From Solirubrobacter deserti (GTDB lineage Bacteria; Actinomycetota; Thermoleophilia; Solirubrobacterales; Solirubrobacteraceae), in the NCBI RefSeq assembly GCF_027587175.1, contig NZ_JAPCID010000064.1, positions 1 through 40,739 on the forward strand: DNA of 40,739 nt. The letters are read 5' to 3'. Below, one piece after another: positions 29,969 to 38,332 of this stretch (positions within the stretch are counted from its first letter, which is position 1; each line of letters begins with the position of its first letter). Made by a program: the position numbers and the translations under genes. The notes beneath the pieces are model-generated. The model was not told the origin of the DNA and did not search any database. It was given only the letters and a program-made list of their open reading frames with translations.

Positions 29969-32731
29969 TCACCTCGCCACGCACGTGTCGTTCGCCGCGG
30001 CACACGTGTAGATGCGCGCGTCGCCCTCGCGGAGCCAGATCTCGGGCGTCGCGAGCGGGGTGAAGAAGCGGTCGTTGGCCGTGTCCTTGACGTTCGGGTC
30101 GGTCGGCGGGCGGCCGTGGACGACGAAGCCGACCGGCTTGGTGTCGTCGCTGATCTCGATCCGGCGCAGCCCGCCGTACTGATCGGCCTCGTCGAACGGG
30201 AACGGGTTCGTCCACTCGGGCTTCTCGCTGTCCGGCAGGCCGTCGCCGAACAGGTGCAGTCCCCACTTGGCCAGATCGCCCTTGTAGTGGATGACGGCGG
30301 TCTCCACGCGCGCCTGCACGATCGTCGCGCTGCGCGCGGCGCTCGTGACGGTGCGTCCGGGCGCGTAGGTGAGCACGGCGCGGTAGGTCACGCGCGCGCC
30401 GTCCGGCAGGCTCGACGTGTCGTCGAACGCCGTGTGGACCGGCGACGAGTCGTCGCTGCCGATGCGGGTGAACGGGCCGCCGTCCACCGAGCGCTCGAAC
30501 GCGACGACGTGGTGCGCGTGCTCGGGCACCGCGGTCGCGCGGACCTCGACCGTCCCGCGCACGCGCTGGCCCTCGGTCGGCGCCTCCAGCGTGATCGTGG
30601 GCGGCGCGACGGTCGACCGCACGGTCTGGCTCCGCCGCTCGTGGCGGGCGTTGTCGAGCACCACCGCCCGGTACTTCACCCGCGTGCCGGGGGCGAGGTC
30701 GGCCACGTCGTGGAAGACGCGGTACGGCGCGTTGTCGTCGGTGCCGATATCCACCCAGCGGTGCCCGACCCGCGCGAAGAAGGTGACGTGGTAGGCGGAG
30801 CTGCCGGCGACGTTCGCGCGCACCTCCAACCGGTCCGAGCCGCTCGCGGGCGCCGTCAGCCACACGTTGGGTGCCCGGCGGCTGCGCTCGATCCGGTCAC
30901 GCGCCCGGTACACCACGGCGGAGAGCGGCGGGACGGTCAGCGTCAGCCGGGCGTCGCGCCCGCTGCGGGCCCACTTCGGCCCGTCGCCGTACACCCGCTC
31001 CCAGTCGCCGCGCGCCATGAACGTCGGGATCGCGGCGCTCGCTGCCGTCTCGGCGTTGTTGAGCGCCACGACGTACTCGCGGTCGTGGAAGCGGCTGAAG
31101 GCGTAGACGCCGGCCGCGGGCGAGGAGTACCGGTGCTGCTGGGTGCCGTTGCGCAGCGCCGGGTGGCGGCGGGTGAGCTCGGCCAGCCGCACCAGCTCGC
31201 GGTACAGCGGATGCCCGGGGTCGAAGTTGTCGTCCATCGGCGTCTCGTCGGAGCCGAGGTTGTCGTTCTTGCCCGCCCCGTCGTCCCCAGCGATCGGATC
31301 CGCGGCGTTGTTGTACTGCGGCGACTGCGAGGGGAACATGTCCTGACGCGAGTCCTGGTCGCCGCCCGCGCCGGTGAAGCCCTGCTCGTCGCCGTAGTAG
31401 ACGACCGGGTTCCCACGGGAGAAGTACATCAGCGCGTGCGCGAGCCGGTCACGCTGCAGCAGCTCGGCCTCGGTCGCTCCCGGGTTGGCGTCCCGCACGA
31501 ACATGCCGACCCGCCCGCGGTCGTGGTTGCCCAGGAACGTCGGCAGGTTGTAGACGTTGGAGTCGCCGTCGGTGAACCAGTCGTCGTCGACGAACAGGTT
31601 GCGCAGGTCGTCCGTCCCCACCGAGTTGGCGGCGAAGCGCATCGCGGCCGTCTGGAACGCGAAGTCGAGCACGCCCTGCACGCGGTCGTGGGTCGTGAAG
31701 TGCGACAGGATCGGCCGGCTGTTGTCCTCGGCCACCTCGCCGAACATGTAGAAGTCGCGGATGCCCTGCGAGCGTGCGTAGCGCTCGATCGTGGGCGCGA
31801 ACGTCTGCCAGAACTCGTCGTTGACGTGCTTCATCGTGTCCATCCGGAAGCCGTCGATGCGGAACTCGCGGATCCACGTCTTGTAGATCTCGACCATCCC
31901 GTCCACCACGCGCGGGTGCTCGGTGAACAGGTCGTCGAGGCCGAAGAAGTCGCCGTAGAGCGAGTTCTCGCCGACGAACGTCGTGTCCCCGCGGTTGTGG
32001 TAGAGCGTCACGTCGTTCAGCCACGCGGGCACCTTGACGGTCCGCTCGGCCTCCGGCACGAACGGCCGGAACGGGAAGCTGGTCGTGGCCGACAGCGGCG
32101 GGAAGAAGCTCGTGCCCGCGTGGTCGCGGTCGTCGAACGGCGCGCCGGACGCGGTCCGGTACGGCGCCTGATCCTTCGAGCGGTACGGCATCCGGGCGCC
32201 TTCGACGTACTTGATGACGTCCGCCGTGTGGTTGGTGATGATGTCGAAGTAGACCTTGATGCCGCGGCGGTGCGCGGCGTCGACGAGCGCGCGCAGGTCC
32301 TCGTTGGAGCCGAGGTGCGGGTCGATCTGCGTGAAGTCCGTGATCCAGTAGCCGTGGTAGCCGGCCGAGTTGTCCTCCGGCTGCACCGCCTTGTTCTTGA
32401 ACGACGGCGTGAGCCAGATCGCGGTCGCGCCCAGGCCCTGGACGTAGTCGAGCTTGCCGAGCAGCCCACGCAGGTCACCGCCGTGGTACCAGCCCTTGCC
32501 GGTGGGATCGAAGCCCGACTGCCCGGCGTCCTTGCCCGGCGGCAGGCCGCCGTGGTCGTTCTCCGTCGACCCGTTCGCGAAGCGGTCCGCCATCACGAAG
32601 TAGAAGGTCTGGTCCGTGACGGCGTTACGCAGGCTCGGGTGCCCGTCCAGGCCACGGTCGTGAGCCTGGGCGGTGCCGGCCAGCAGCGCGGCGAACAGGC
32701 TTGCGAGCACCATGCGACGAACGGCGGACAT
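29969..32731 (-). CDS. Secreted GH13 alpha-amylase with C-terminal CBM41-like domain
   Basis: A 920-residue secreted glycosidase from the ATG at 32731, preceded by GGAGAGGAGAGA as ribosome-binding site. The signal peptide is MSAVRRMVLASLFAALLAGT with cleavage after AQA. GH13 motifs: DIITNH (region I), GFRMDTMKHVNDEFW (nucleophile Asp), FGEVAEDN (acid Glu) and FLGNHDRGR (third Asp). After the amylase C-domain come two or three beta-sandwich modules (APNVWLTAPASGSDRLEVRA and APPTITLEAPTEGQRVRG). The last ~110 residues, VIHYKGDLAKWGLHLFGDGL onwards, resemble the pullulanase-associated CBM41 domain, normally N-terminal in pullulanases. The enzyme should degrade starch or glycogen outside the cell. 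Its stop codon abuts the stop of the urease gene on the other strand. Confidence 0.9.
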   Translation of the reverse strand: MSAVRRMVLASLFAALLAGTAQAHDRGLDGHPSLRNAVTDQTFYFVMADRFANGSTENDHGGLPPGKDAGQSGFDPTGKGWYHGGDLRGLLGKLDYVQGLGATAIWLTPSFKNKAVQPEDNSAGYHGYWITDFTQIDPHLGSNEDLRALVDAAHRRGIKVYFDIITNHTADVIKYVEGARMPYRSKDQAPYRTASGAPFDDRDHAGTSFFPPLSATTSFPFRPFVPEAERTVKVPAWLNDVTLYHNRGDTTFVGENSLYGDFFGLDDLFTEHPRVVDGMVEIYKTWIREFRIDGFRMDTMKHVNDEFWQTFAPTIERYARSQGIRDFYMFGEVAEDNSRPILSHFTTHDRVQGVLDFAFQTAAMRFAANSVGTDDLRNLFVDDDWFTDGDSNVYNLPTFLGNHDRGRVGMFVRDANPGATEAELLQRDRLAHALMYFSRGNPVVYYGDEQGFTGAGGDQDSRQDMFPSQSPQYNNAADPIAGDDGAGKNDNLGSDETPMDDNFDPGHPLYRELVRLAELTRRHPALRNGTQQHRYSSPAAGVYAFSRFHDREYVVALNNAETAASAAIPTFMARGDWERVYGDGPKWARSGRDARLTLTVPPLSAVVYRARDRIERSRRAPNVWLTAPASGSDRLEVRANVAGSSAYHVTFFARVGHRWVDIGTDDNAPYRVFHDVADLAPGTRVKYRAVVLDNARHERRSQTVRSTVAPPTITLEAPTEGQRVRGTVEVRATAVPEHAHHVVAFERSVDGGPFTRIGSDDSSPVHTAFDDTSSLPDGARVTYRAVLTYAPGRTVTSAARSATIVQARVETAVIHYKGDLAKWGLHLFGDGLPDSEKPEWTNPFPFDEADQYGGLRRIEISDDTKPVGFVVHGRPPTDPNVKDTANDRFFTPLATPEIWLREGDARIYTCAAANDTCVAR

Positions 32732-32847
32732 AGCGCGTCTCTCCTCTCCCGCGGCCTCCCGAGCCACGGCCCGAGACGAGTGATACCACCTCCTCGACGC
32801 GGCCGCTGCGACGGCTCAGGCCGCCAGCACCGTCGCCGCGCCTCCTG

Positions 32848-33345
32848 TTACGGCAGCGCGTCGGTCAGCGTCGGGATCTCGGCGATGATCGCGTCGAAGC
32901 GGTGCTGCTCCTGGGCGCCGAGCCGCGCGGCCAGCGCCTGCGTGGTGGTGTCGCCCGCGGTCTGGGCGATGCGGTCCAGCGCCCGGTAGTCGGCGATGTT
33001 CGCCGCGTGGGCGGCGGCCGCGTGCCGCGCGCGCTGGAGGATCCGCTCGGCCGGGTCGCGCGGGCGCAGCAGATCGAGCGGGGTGAGGCGGCGCGCGTTC
33101 GCCTGCGCCACGGTTCCCTGCACGAGCGAGACGAGGCCGGTGAGCAGCGACCCGCTGCGGTAGCCGAGCTCGTCCAGCCGGTGAGCGAGCGTCCGGATGT
33201 GCGCCCGCGTCTCGTCGAGGTGCTCCTGGAGCTGGTCCCGGTAGCCGCCGGGCGGCGCGGCCGCGAGCTGCGCCTGGATCTCCGGGACCAGCGCGCGCTC
33301 GCGCTCGTACACCTCGTGCAGACGGCGCAGGACGCGCGCGTTCAT
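32848..33345 (-). CDS. DUF892-like ferritin-like helical protein
   Basis: A 165-residue four-helix protein starting MNARVLRRLHEVYERERALV. LHEVYERERALVPEIQAQLA plus EHLDETRAHIRTLAHRLDEL resemble the first two helices of DUF892/YciF-type ferritin-like proteins, including an ExxxH pair; the second half, with ADYRALDRIAQTAGD and QEQHRFDAIIAEIP, fits the other two helices. The match is distant, and the metal ligands are not all certain. Relatives are linked to stress response. The ATG at 33345 overlaps the TGA of the upstream small membrane protein gene (ATGA), so it belongs to the PiT gene group. Confidence 0.6.
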   Translation of the reverse strand: MNARVLRRLHEVYERERALVPEIQAQLAAAPPGGYRDQLQEHLDETRAHIRTLAHRLDELGYRSGSLLTGLVSLVQGTVAQANARRLTPLDLLRPRDPAERILQRARHAAAAHAANIADYRALDRIAQTAGDTTTQALAARLGAQEQHRFDAIIAEIPTLTDALP

Positions 33346-33584
33346 TTCTGCGTCAACGCCCATAGCCCGAGCACCAGCAGCGCGAGGGTGCAGAGGCCGC
33401 CCACCAGCGCGATCGCGCCATAGGCGGCGAGCCCGCCGGAGCGGGCGCCCGACCGGACTTCCTGCGTCCGTTCGAGGCCGAGCAGCAGCAGGCCCCAGGT
33501 GACGACCAGGCCGACGCCGCCCGCGAGCCCGACGAGCACGACCTTGCCGAGGTCACCCCAGGCGATCAGCTCCGCGAAGATCAT
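33342..33584 (-). CDS. Small two-helix membrane protein downstream of the PiT gene
   Basis: An 80-residue protein: MIFAELIAWGDLGKVVLVGL starts the first membrane helix (VVLVGLAGGVGLVVTWGLLLLG), a basic loop (ERTQEVRSGARSG) follows, and GAIALVGGLCTLALLVLGLW is the second. Its ATG overlaps the TGA of the PiT reading frame and its TGA overlaps the ATG of the DUF892-like gene, so three genes are chained by ATGA overlaps. No enzymatic motif is present. Its tie to the phosphate transporter suggests an accessory role, inferred from context only. Confidence 0.8.
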   Translation of the reverse strand: MIFAELIAWGDLGKVVLVGLAGGVGLVVTWGLLLLGLERTQEVRSGARSGGLAAYGAIALVGGLCTLALLVLGLWALTQK

Positions 33585-34578
33585 GCCGCCACCGGGGCCG
33601 GGGAGCCCTTGAGGTCGGTGAGCTCGGTGTCGGTGGCGTCCTCGCGGCGCGTCTTGAGGAACAGCGCCACCGATCCCGTCAGCGCGAGCGCGCCGATCAC
33701 GATCGGTCCGGCCGTGTCGCCGAGCAACGAGACGAGCCCGTAGGCGCCGGCGGCGACCGCTCCCGCGCCGGGGATGGTGAGGACCCACGCGATACCCATG
33801 CGACCGGCGATGCCCCAGTTGTCTCGCTCCCACCGCGTCCGATGCCCGAGCCGACGACCGCGCCCGAGACGACCTGCGTCGTGGACAGCGGGTAGCCGAA
33901 GTAGGAGGAGCCGAGGATCAGCGTCGCGCCCGACGCCTCCGCAGAGAAGCCCTGTGGCGGCGTGATGTCGCCCGCCACCTTCTTGCCGAGCGTGCCGATG
34001 ATGCGCCAGCCGCCCATGAACGTGCCGAGCGCGATCGCCGTGGCGCAGCCGATCTTCACCCACAGCGGCACCGTGAAGTTGCCCGCGGAGAGGTTCCCGT
34101 TGGCGGCGAGGGCGAGCACGATGATGCCCATCGACTTCTGCGCGTCGTTGGTGCCGTGGCCGAGCGAGACCAGCGACGCCGAGCCGATCTGCCCGAGCCG
34201 GTAGCCGCGCGTGGCCGTGTCGCTGCCGACGTTGCGCAGGAACAGGTAGGCGACCTTCGTGCCGATCACCGCCACCGCGCCCGCGATCAGCACCGCGAAC
34301 ACGCCCGGGATGAGCACCTTCTCCACGATCCCGGACCACTTGACGCCGCCCGTCCCGACCGCCGCCAGCATCGCGCCCACCATGCCGCCGATCAGCGCGT
34401 GGCTCGACGAGGAGGGCAGCCCCAGGTACCACGTGGTGAGGTTGAACCCGATTGCGCCGAGCAGGCCGGCGAAGATGATCGGCAACGCGATCTGGTCCTG
34501 CTCGACGATGCCCTCGGCGATCGTCGCCGCGACCGAGATCGACAGGAACGCGCCGACGAAGTTCAGACGGCCGGTCAC
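33581..34578 (-). pseudogene. pit: PiT-family inorganic phosphate transporter, N-terminally truncated and frameshifted
   Basis: Two frames together give most of a PiT transporter. Frame A runs from a GTG at 34578 (TGRLNFVGAFLSISVAATIAE) through GFNLTTWYLGLPSSSSHALI, SLGHGTNDAQKSMGIIVL, and PLSTTQVVSGAVVGSGIGRG. There it fails, and frame B continues with DNWGIAGRMGIAWVLTIPGA to TDLKGSPAPVAA ending at 33581. The shift lies at about 33820-33850 near a G-rich run and needs one extra base or a -1 slip. The N-terminal ~45 residues, which should contain the first NGFHDxAN signature, are missing; the bases upstream belong to the decayed AbiEi-like gene. The second PiT signature (GHGTNDAQK) is intact. 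It is probably a pseudogene; the internal shift alone could be a sequencing error, but the missing N-terminus could not. Confidence 0.82.
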
Positions 34579-34614
34579 CGAACCTTCACCACGATGAGAG
34601 CGAAGTGAGCTTCA

Positions 34615-35390
34615 TCATGGTGCGGTGATCGTCGCGGCCGTGTGGCCGACGATGCCGGCGCTGCGTGTCGTGCAGACGTTGTCGTGCGTTCCGGCTCCGT
34701 CGGCCTCGACGATGAGTGCGCGCTGCGGCCAGCGGAAGTCGGGGCGGTAGTCGCCGAGCGGGACGTTGACGAGCGGTTCCTCGAAGCCCGCTGCGCGGAT
34801 CAGGTCATGCACGTGGTCCTCGAGGACGGACTCCGTGGGCACGATGTCGGCGGCGATCTGCCGCAGTGCCTTCGACCGCGCCCGCGCGGTCTCGGCGGTG
34901 GTGATCAGGTCATGGTTGAACGCGTTTCGCACCGCGCGGCGGAACGGCTTGAACGGCAGCACCGAGGCGAGGGCGTCCAGCGTGCGCAGCACGGACGTGA
35001 CCGGGATGTTGTGAGGGAGCACGCGGTCGGGCCTGGTCGTCCTGTGCGTGCTGATGCCCTGTTGCTCGCGCCGCGTCGGCGCGGTCACGTCGATCCGCCG
35101 GCCGTCCCACTCCACGAGGCCCCACAGTGCCGCCGCGGCATAGTGGCTCAGTGCCGCGTCTTCGCCGCACGCCTTCACCGCCGCCAGCCACCGCCCTTCG
35201 ACCGTGAGCTCGCGGTGCCCGACCGCGTAGACACCGCGATGCTTCTCGTGCAGGTGCCCGTCCTTCACCCATCGCGCGTCTCTCGATAGGTCACGCCGCA
35301 CTCGCGCAACTCGGCGTTCGTCACCACCCCGCGCTGCCGCGCCGCCCGCTCCGCCACTCGCTTGCTGGGTTTCCACCGCCACGTCGACAA
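34615..35390 (-). pseudogene. AbiEi-antitoxin-like / DUF559-type gene, frameshifted and 3'-truncated
   Basis: The N-terminal part is read in one frame from about 35390 or 35357 (GTG): VAERAARQRGVVTNAELREC GVTYRE, a winged-helix AbiEi-type start, then stops at TGA after TRDG. The continuation is in another frame: RWVKDGHLHEKHRGVYAVGH, LTVEGRWLAAVKACGEDAAL and on to DYRPDFRWPQRALIVEADGA. The shift is near 35270-35290. The DUF559 (endonuclease-like) C-terminus breaks off after GTHDN, about 40-60 residues early, with 20 unrelated residues before the TGA at 34615. An in-frame ATG at 35409 gives a continuous frame but with a nonsense N-terminus. Intact relatives are common stand-alone actinobacterial proteins of unclear role. 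The gene is read as broken at both ends. Confidence 0.78.
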
Positions 35391-35481
35391 CCCGCCACGT
35401 ATTCGTCATGAACGGATGGTCGCCCGACGGCCGCACACGGAACAAGACGCACTCGCAACGACTTTGTGCCAATCTCGCGGC

Positions 35482-36336
35482 GTGTCCGTCACGCTCGCCA
35501 GCGGCGACCTCGAGGCGACGTTCTTCCCCGAGGCGGGGATGATCGGCGCTTCGCTCAAGCACCGCGGCGAGGAGGTGCTCGGCCAGCGCGGCGGCCTGGA
35601 GGCCTACCGCGCCGAGCGCAAGACGATGGGCATCCCGCTGCTGTATCCGTGGGCGAACCGGTTGTCCGCGCGCCGGTTCGAGGTCGCGGGCCGCACCGTC
35701 GACATCGACCCGGAGCGCACGCCGATCCGGCTCGACGGCAGTGGCCTGCCGATGCACGGCCTGCTCGGCGCGCATCCGGGCTGGGAGGCGGAGGCCACCG
35801 CGACGAGCCTCACCGCGCGCTTCGACTTCGCTGCCCACCCCGCGCTGCTGGAGACGTTCCCGTTCCCGCACACGCTGGAGCTCGACGTCACGCTCGACGA
35901 GACCATGCTGCGGATCGTGACGATCGTGCGCGGGGAGGTCCCGATCGCGTTCGGCTGGCACCCGTACCTGACGCTGCCGAACGTCGAGCGAGCCGACTGG
36001 CACGTCGAGATCCCCGTCACGGAACAGCTCGCGCTGGACGACAACATGCTCCCGACCGGCGAGCGCAGCGCGACCCATGTCCCCGCCGGCCCGCTCGGCG
36101 ACCGCGCGTTTGACGACGCCTACACGGCGCCCTCTGCGCCGTTCGCGCTCGAGGGCGGCGGCCGCCGGATCGAGCTCGCCTTCGAGGACGGGTTCCCGTA
36201 CGCGCAGGTGTTCGCGCCGCCGCAGGACCCGCTGATCGCGTTCGAGCCGATGACCGCGCCGACGAACGCGCTCGTGACCGGAACGGCCGCGCTGCACACG
36301 CAGTACAGCGCGGCCTTCTCGATCCGCGTCGCCTAG
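35482..36336 (+). CDS. Aldose 1-epimerase (galactose mutarotase)-like protein
   Basis: A 284-residue cytoplasmic beta-sandwich protein starting with GTG at 35482 (SVTLASGDLEATFFPEAGMI). Family marks are GIPLLYPWANRLSARRFEVA, GLPMHGLLGAHPGWE with the conserved His, IAFGWHPYLTLPN with the second His, and QVFAPPQDPLIAFEPMTAPT with the catalytic Glu. These catalyse the interconversion of sugar anomers, or of related sugar phosphates. The length is close to the usual 280-340. It lies divergent from the broken AbiEi-like gene and convergent with the LivK-type gene, whose stop codon shares CTAG with its own. The sugar cannot be told from context. Confidence 0.87.
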   Translation: MSVTLASGDLEATFFPEAGMIGASLKHRGEEVLGQRGGLEAYRAERKTMGIPLLYPWANRLSARRFEVAGRTVDIDPERTPIRLDGSGLPMHGLLGAHPGWEAEATATSLTARFDFAAHPALLETFPFPHTLELDVTLDETMLRIVTIVRGEVPIAFGWHPYLTLPNVERADWHVEIPVTEQLALDDNMLPTGERSATHVPAGPLGDRAFDDAYTAPSAPFALEGGGRRIELAFEDGFPYAQVFAPPQDPLIAFEPMTAPTNALVTGTAALHTQYSAAFSIRVA

Positions 36337-37607
36337 TTCGCCGCGGCCTTGATCGTCTGGTCGAACACGAGCTCGCCGTCCTTGACGGCGTAGACGCCGT
36401 AGTCGGTGAGCGTCGTGTCGCCGTTCTCGTCGATCGAGTAGGTGCCGAGCACGGATGTGCGGTCCTTGGTCTCGAACAGCGCCTTGGTGATCGCGTCACG
36501 CTCGGCGGTGCCGGAGCGCTCGATCGCGTCCAGCGCGAGCTTCATCGCCTCGTAGCCGTAGATCGCGTACGGGTCCGGGTTGTCGACGCCGTACTTGGCC
36601 GTGAAGTCCTTGAAGAACTGCTGGCCGTCCGGCGGGTACTGGTCGGGGGAGAGGGTGGCGATCGTGACCTTGACCTGCTTGTTCAGGCCGGCCGGGATGC
36701 CCCCGTCCTTCTCGGACACGAAGCCGGTCTCGGCGACGCCGTCCGGGCCGTAGAGCTTGGCGTCCGGCCCGAGCGCGGACGCGAAGTCCTTGAACTGCTG
36801 CACGGCGTTGTTGGCCGTGATGCCGCTGTAGAGGAAGCAGTCCGCGCCCGCCTGCTTGGCCTTCTGCGCGAGCGAGCGGTAGTTGGACGCGTTCTTGTCG
36901 ATCGCGTCGTTGGCGGTCAGCGTCAGGCCCTGCTCCTTGGCCGAGAGCTCGACCACGCGCGCGAGGCCGGCGCCGTAGACCTCCTTGTCGTTGGTCATCG
37001 CGACCTTGGTGCAGCCCTCGGTCTTCATCAGCGTCACGAGCGCCGCGGCCTGGATCGTGTCCTTCGGGACGATGCGCGTGTAGGTGCGCTTCCCGGTCGG
37101 GTAGTACTTGTCCGGCTCGCCCGGCTCGGAGCCCGGGTCGTTCGTGGTCAGGCCCACGTACGTGTTGGCGGGCGAGATCATCGGGATGCCGGCCTCGTTG
37201 AGGATCGGGATCGAGATCTTCGCGGCGCCCGAGTTGAGCGTGCCGATGTAGACGGCGGTCGTGTCGTCCTGCGAGGCCTTGAGCGCGTTGGCGGACTCGG
37301 CCTCCGGCGTCCACGAGCCGGCCTGCGCGGTCGAGTCGTCGAGCGACTCGTAGGTGACCGTGTGCGGGCCGACCTTGCCGCCCACCTGCTCGAGTGCGAG
37401 CTTGGCGCCGTTGACCAGCGCCTCGCTCTGCACGCGCGACGCGCCCTGCAGCGGTACGGAGGAGTAGATCTTGAGCGTCTTGCCCTCGGCCTGGGGCGCG
37501 CTCCCGGATGGCCCTTCGGTCTCCGGATCGTCGCCTCCGCAGGCGGCGACCCCCAGCGCCAGCACCAACGTCAGGCAGCTCGCCGCTGCCATCCCACGTG
37601 ACCGCAT
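36333..37607 (-). CDS. Branched-chain amino-acid ABC transporter substrate-binding lipoprotein (LivK-like)
   Basis: A 424-residue lipoprotein. The signal is MRSRGMAAASCLTLVLALGV with lipobox VAAC; lipidation would be at the Cys before GGDDPETEG. The mature part is a type I periplasmic-binding fold (Peripla_BP_6): LKIYSSVPLQGASRVQSEAL, NGAKLALEQVGGKVGPHTVT, GTLNSGAAKISIPILNEAGI, PMISPANTYVGLT and a C-terminal EAMKLALDAIERSG. It captures an amino acid or similar small molecule and hands it to an ABC importer, but no permease or ATPase gene is adjacent, so it is an orphan here. GAGGAGGGG just before the ATG is a strong ribosome-binding site. The TAG stop overlaps that of the epimerase-like gene. 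Confidence 0.92.
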   Translation of the reverse strand: MRSRGMAAASCLTLVLALGVAACGGDDPETEGPSGSAPQAEGKTLKIYSSVPLQGASRVQSEALVNGAKLALEQVGGKVGPHTVTYESLDDSTAQAGSWTPEAESANALKASQDDTTAVYIGTLNSGAAKISIPILNEAGIPMISPANTYVGLTTNDPGSEPGEPDKYYPTGKRTYTRIVPKDTIQAAALVTLMKTEGCTKVAMTNDKEVYGAGLARVVELSAKEQGLTLTANDAIDKNASNYRSLAQKAKQAGADCFLYSGITANNAVQQFKDFASALGPDAKLYGPDGVAETGFVSEKDGGIPAGLNKQVKVTIATLSPDQYPPDGQQFFKDFTAKYGVDNPDPYAIYGYEAMKLALDAIERSGTAERDAITKALFETKDRTSVLGTYSIDENGDTTLTDYGVYAVKDGELVFDQTIKAAAN

Positions 37608-37682
37608 GACCCCTCCTCAGGGATGTTTGCCGGGCCTAGCTTCTTGCGCCCGGCGCGGATGTGCAACCCATCTGGGACCCAC

Positions 37683-37702
37683 GGTCCACCGGTATCCGGA
37701 CC
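37683..37702. promoter_or_regulatory. Inverted repeat GGTCC-N10-GGACC, possible operator
   Basis: GGTCC at 37683-37687 and GGACC at 37698-37702 frame a nested CCGG-TAT-CCGG. It lies in the 201-base divergent gap between the LivK-like gene and the DUF1772 gene, and a similar TGGACCAGGTC follows at 37708. It could be a repressor site; no regulator gene is adjacent. Nothing else was recognised in this gap. Confidence 0.3.
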
Positions 37703-37808
37703 GTTTTGGACCAGGTCACCATTGCGGATGGAGATCGTGGACGCTCACGTATGGATGAGCGCGCCTGGGCTATTCACGCGCTCGCCGGAGACCGGTTGAG
37801 TTCCGGTT

Positions 37809-38288
37809 ATGAACACGTTACGTGCGGTCTCGTTGCTCGCGGCGACGCTCACCATGGGTTTGATCACCGGCGCCTTCGCGCTCTACGCCCACTCGATCAT
37901 GCCTGGCCTGAAGACCACCGACGACCGGACCTTCGTCACCGCCTTCGCCGCCATGGACCGCGCGATCATCAACCCGTGGTTCATGCTGACGGCGTTCCTG
38001 GGCGCGCTGGTCTTCACCGTCGCCGCGACGCTGGTGAACCTGGGGGAGGACGCGTTCCCGTTCGCCGTGGCCGCGCTCGTCGCCTACGGCGTGGTGTTCG
38101 TGATCACGATGGTGGTCAACGTCCCGCTCAACGACGCGCTCAAGGCCGCCACGGGCAGCGACTTCACCGCCATCCGGGAGCGCTTCCAGGAAGGCCGCTG
38201 GGTGGCGTGGAATCTCGTCCGCACGTTCCTCTCCGGCGGCGCGTTCGTCGCGCTGTCGTGGGCGCTGCTGGTCCACGACCGCACGTAA
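37809..38288 (+). CDS. DUF1772 family membrane protein
   Basis: A 159-residue protein with four membrane helices: LLAATLTMGLITGAFALYAH, FMLTAFLGALVFTVAATLV, AVAALVAYGVVFVITMVVNV and FLSGGAFVALSWALLVH. The motif VNVPLNDAL in the third helix region and RFQEGRWVAWNLVRTF before the fourth are the DUF1772 (anthrone-oxygenase-like) pattern. Some fungal relatives oxidise anthrones, but most bacterial members have no known role. The ATG at 37809 has no clear Shine-Dalgarno sequence. It is a single gene between the LivK-like gene (divergent) and the M23 peptidase gene. Confidence 0.88.
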   Translation: MNTLRAVSLLAATLTMGLITGAFALYAHSIMPGLKTTDDRTFVTAFAAMDRAIINPWFMLTAFLGALVFTVAATLVNLGEDAFPFAVAALVAYGVVFVITMVVNVPLNDALKAATGSDFTAIRERFQEGRWVAWNLVRTFLSGGAFVALSWALLVHDRT

Positions 38289-38316
38289 ACCTGCAAAACC
38301 CCTGGTAGTCGCCTCC

Positions 38317-38322
38317 TAGGAT
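38317..38322 (+). promoter_or_regulatory. -10-like box TAGGAT before the M23 peptidase gene
   Basis: TAGGAT is followed by ten bases and the ATG at 38333, compatible with a leaderless or near-leaderless transcript. The preceding TGGTAGTCGCC holds no clear -35. The gap after the DUF1772 gene is only 44 bases. Confidence 0.45.
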
Positions 38323-38332
38323 TGCCCGCCGC

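Noticed and set aside
33342-33833. A single 163-residue protein joining the PiT tail and the small membrane protein
   Set aside because: The upstream part is the wrong frame of the PiT gene; the ATG at 33584 with an ATGA overlap gives a sensible two-helix protein.
37661-38308. A 215-codon plus-strand frame across the gap and the DUF1772 gene
   Set aside because: Arg/His-rich shadow of the DUF1772 gene, which has clear membrane helices in its own frame.
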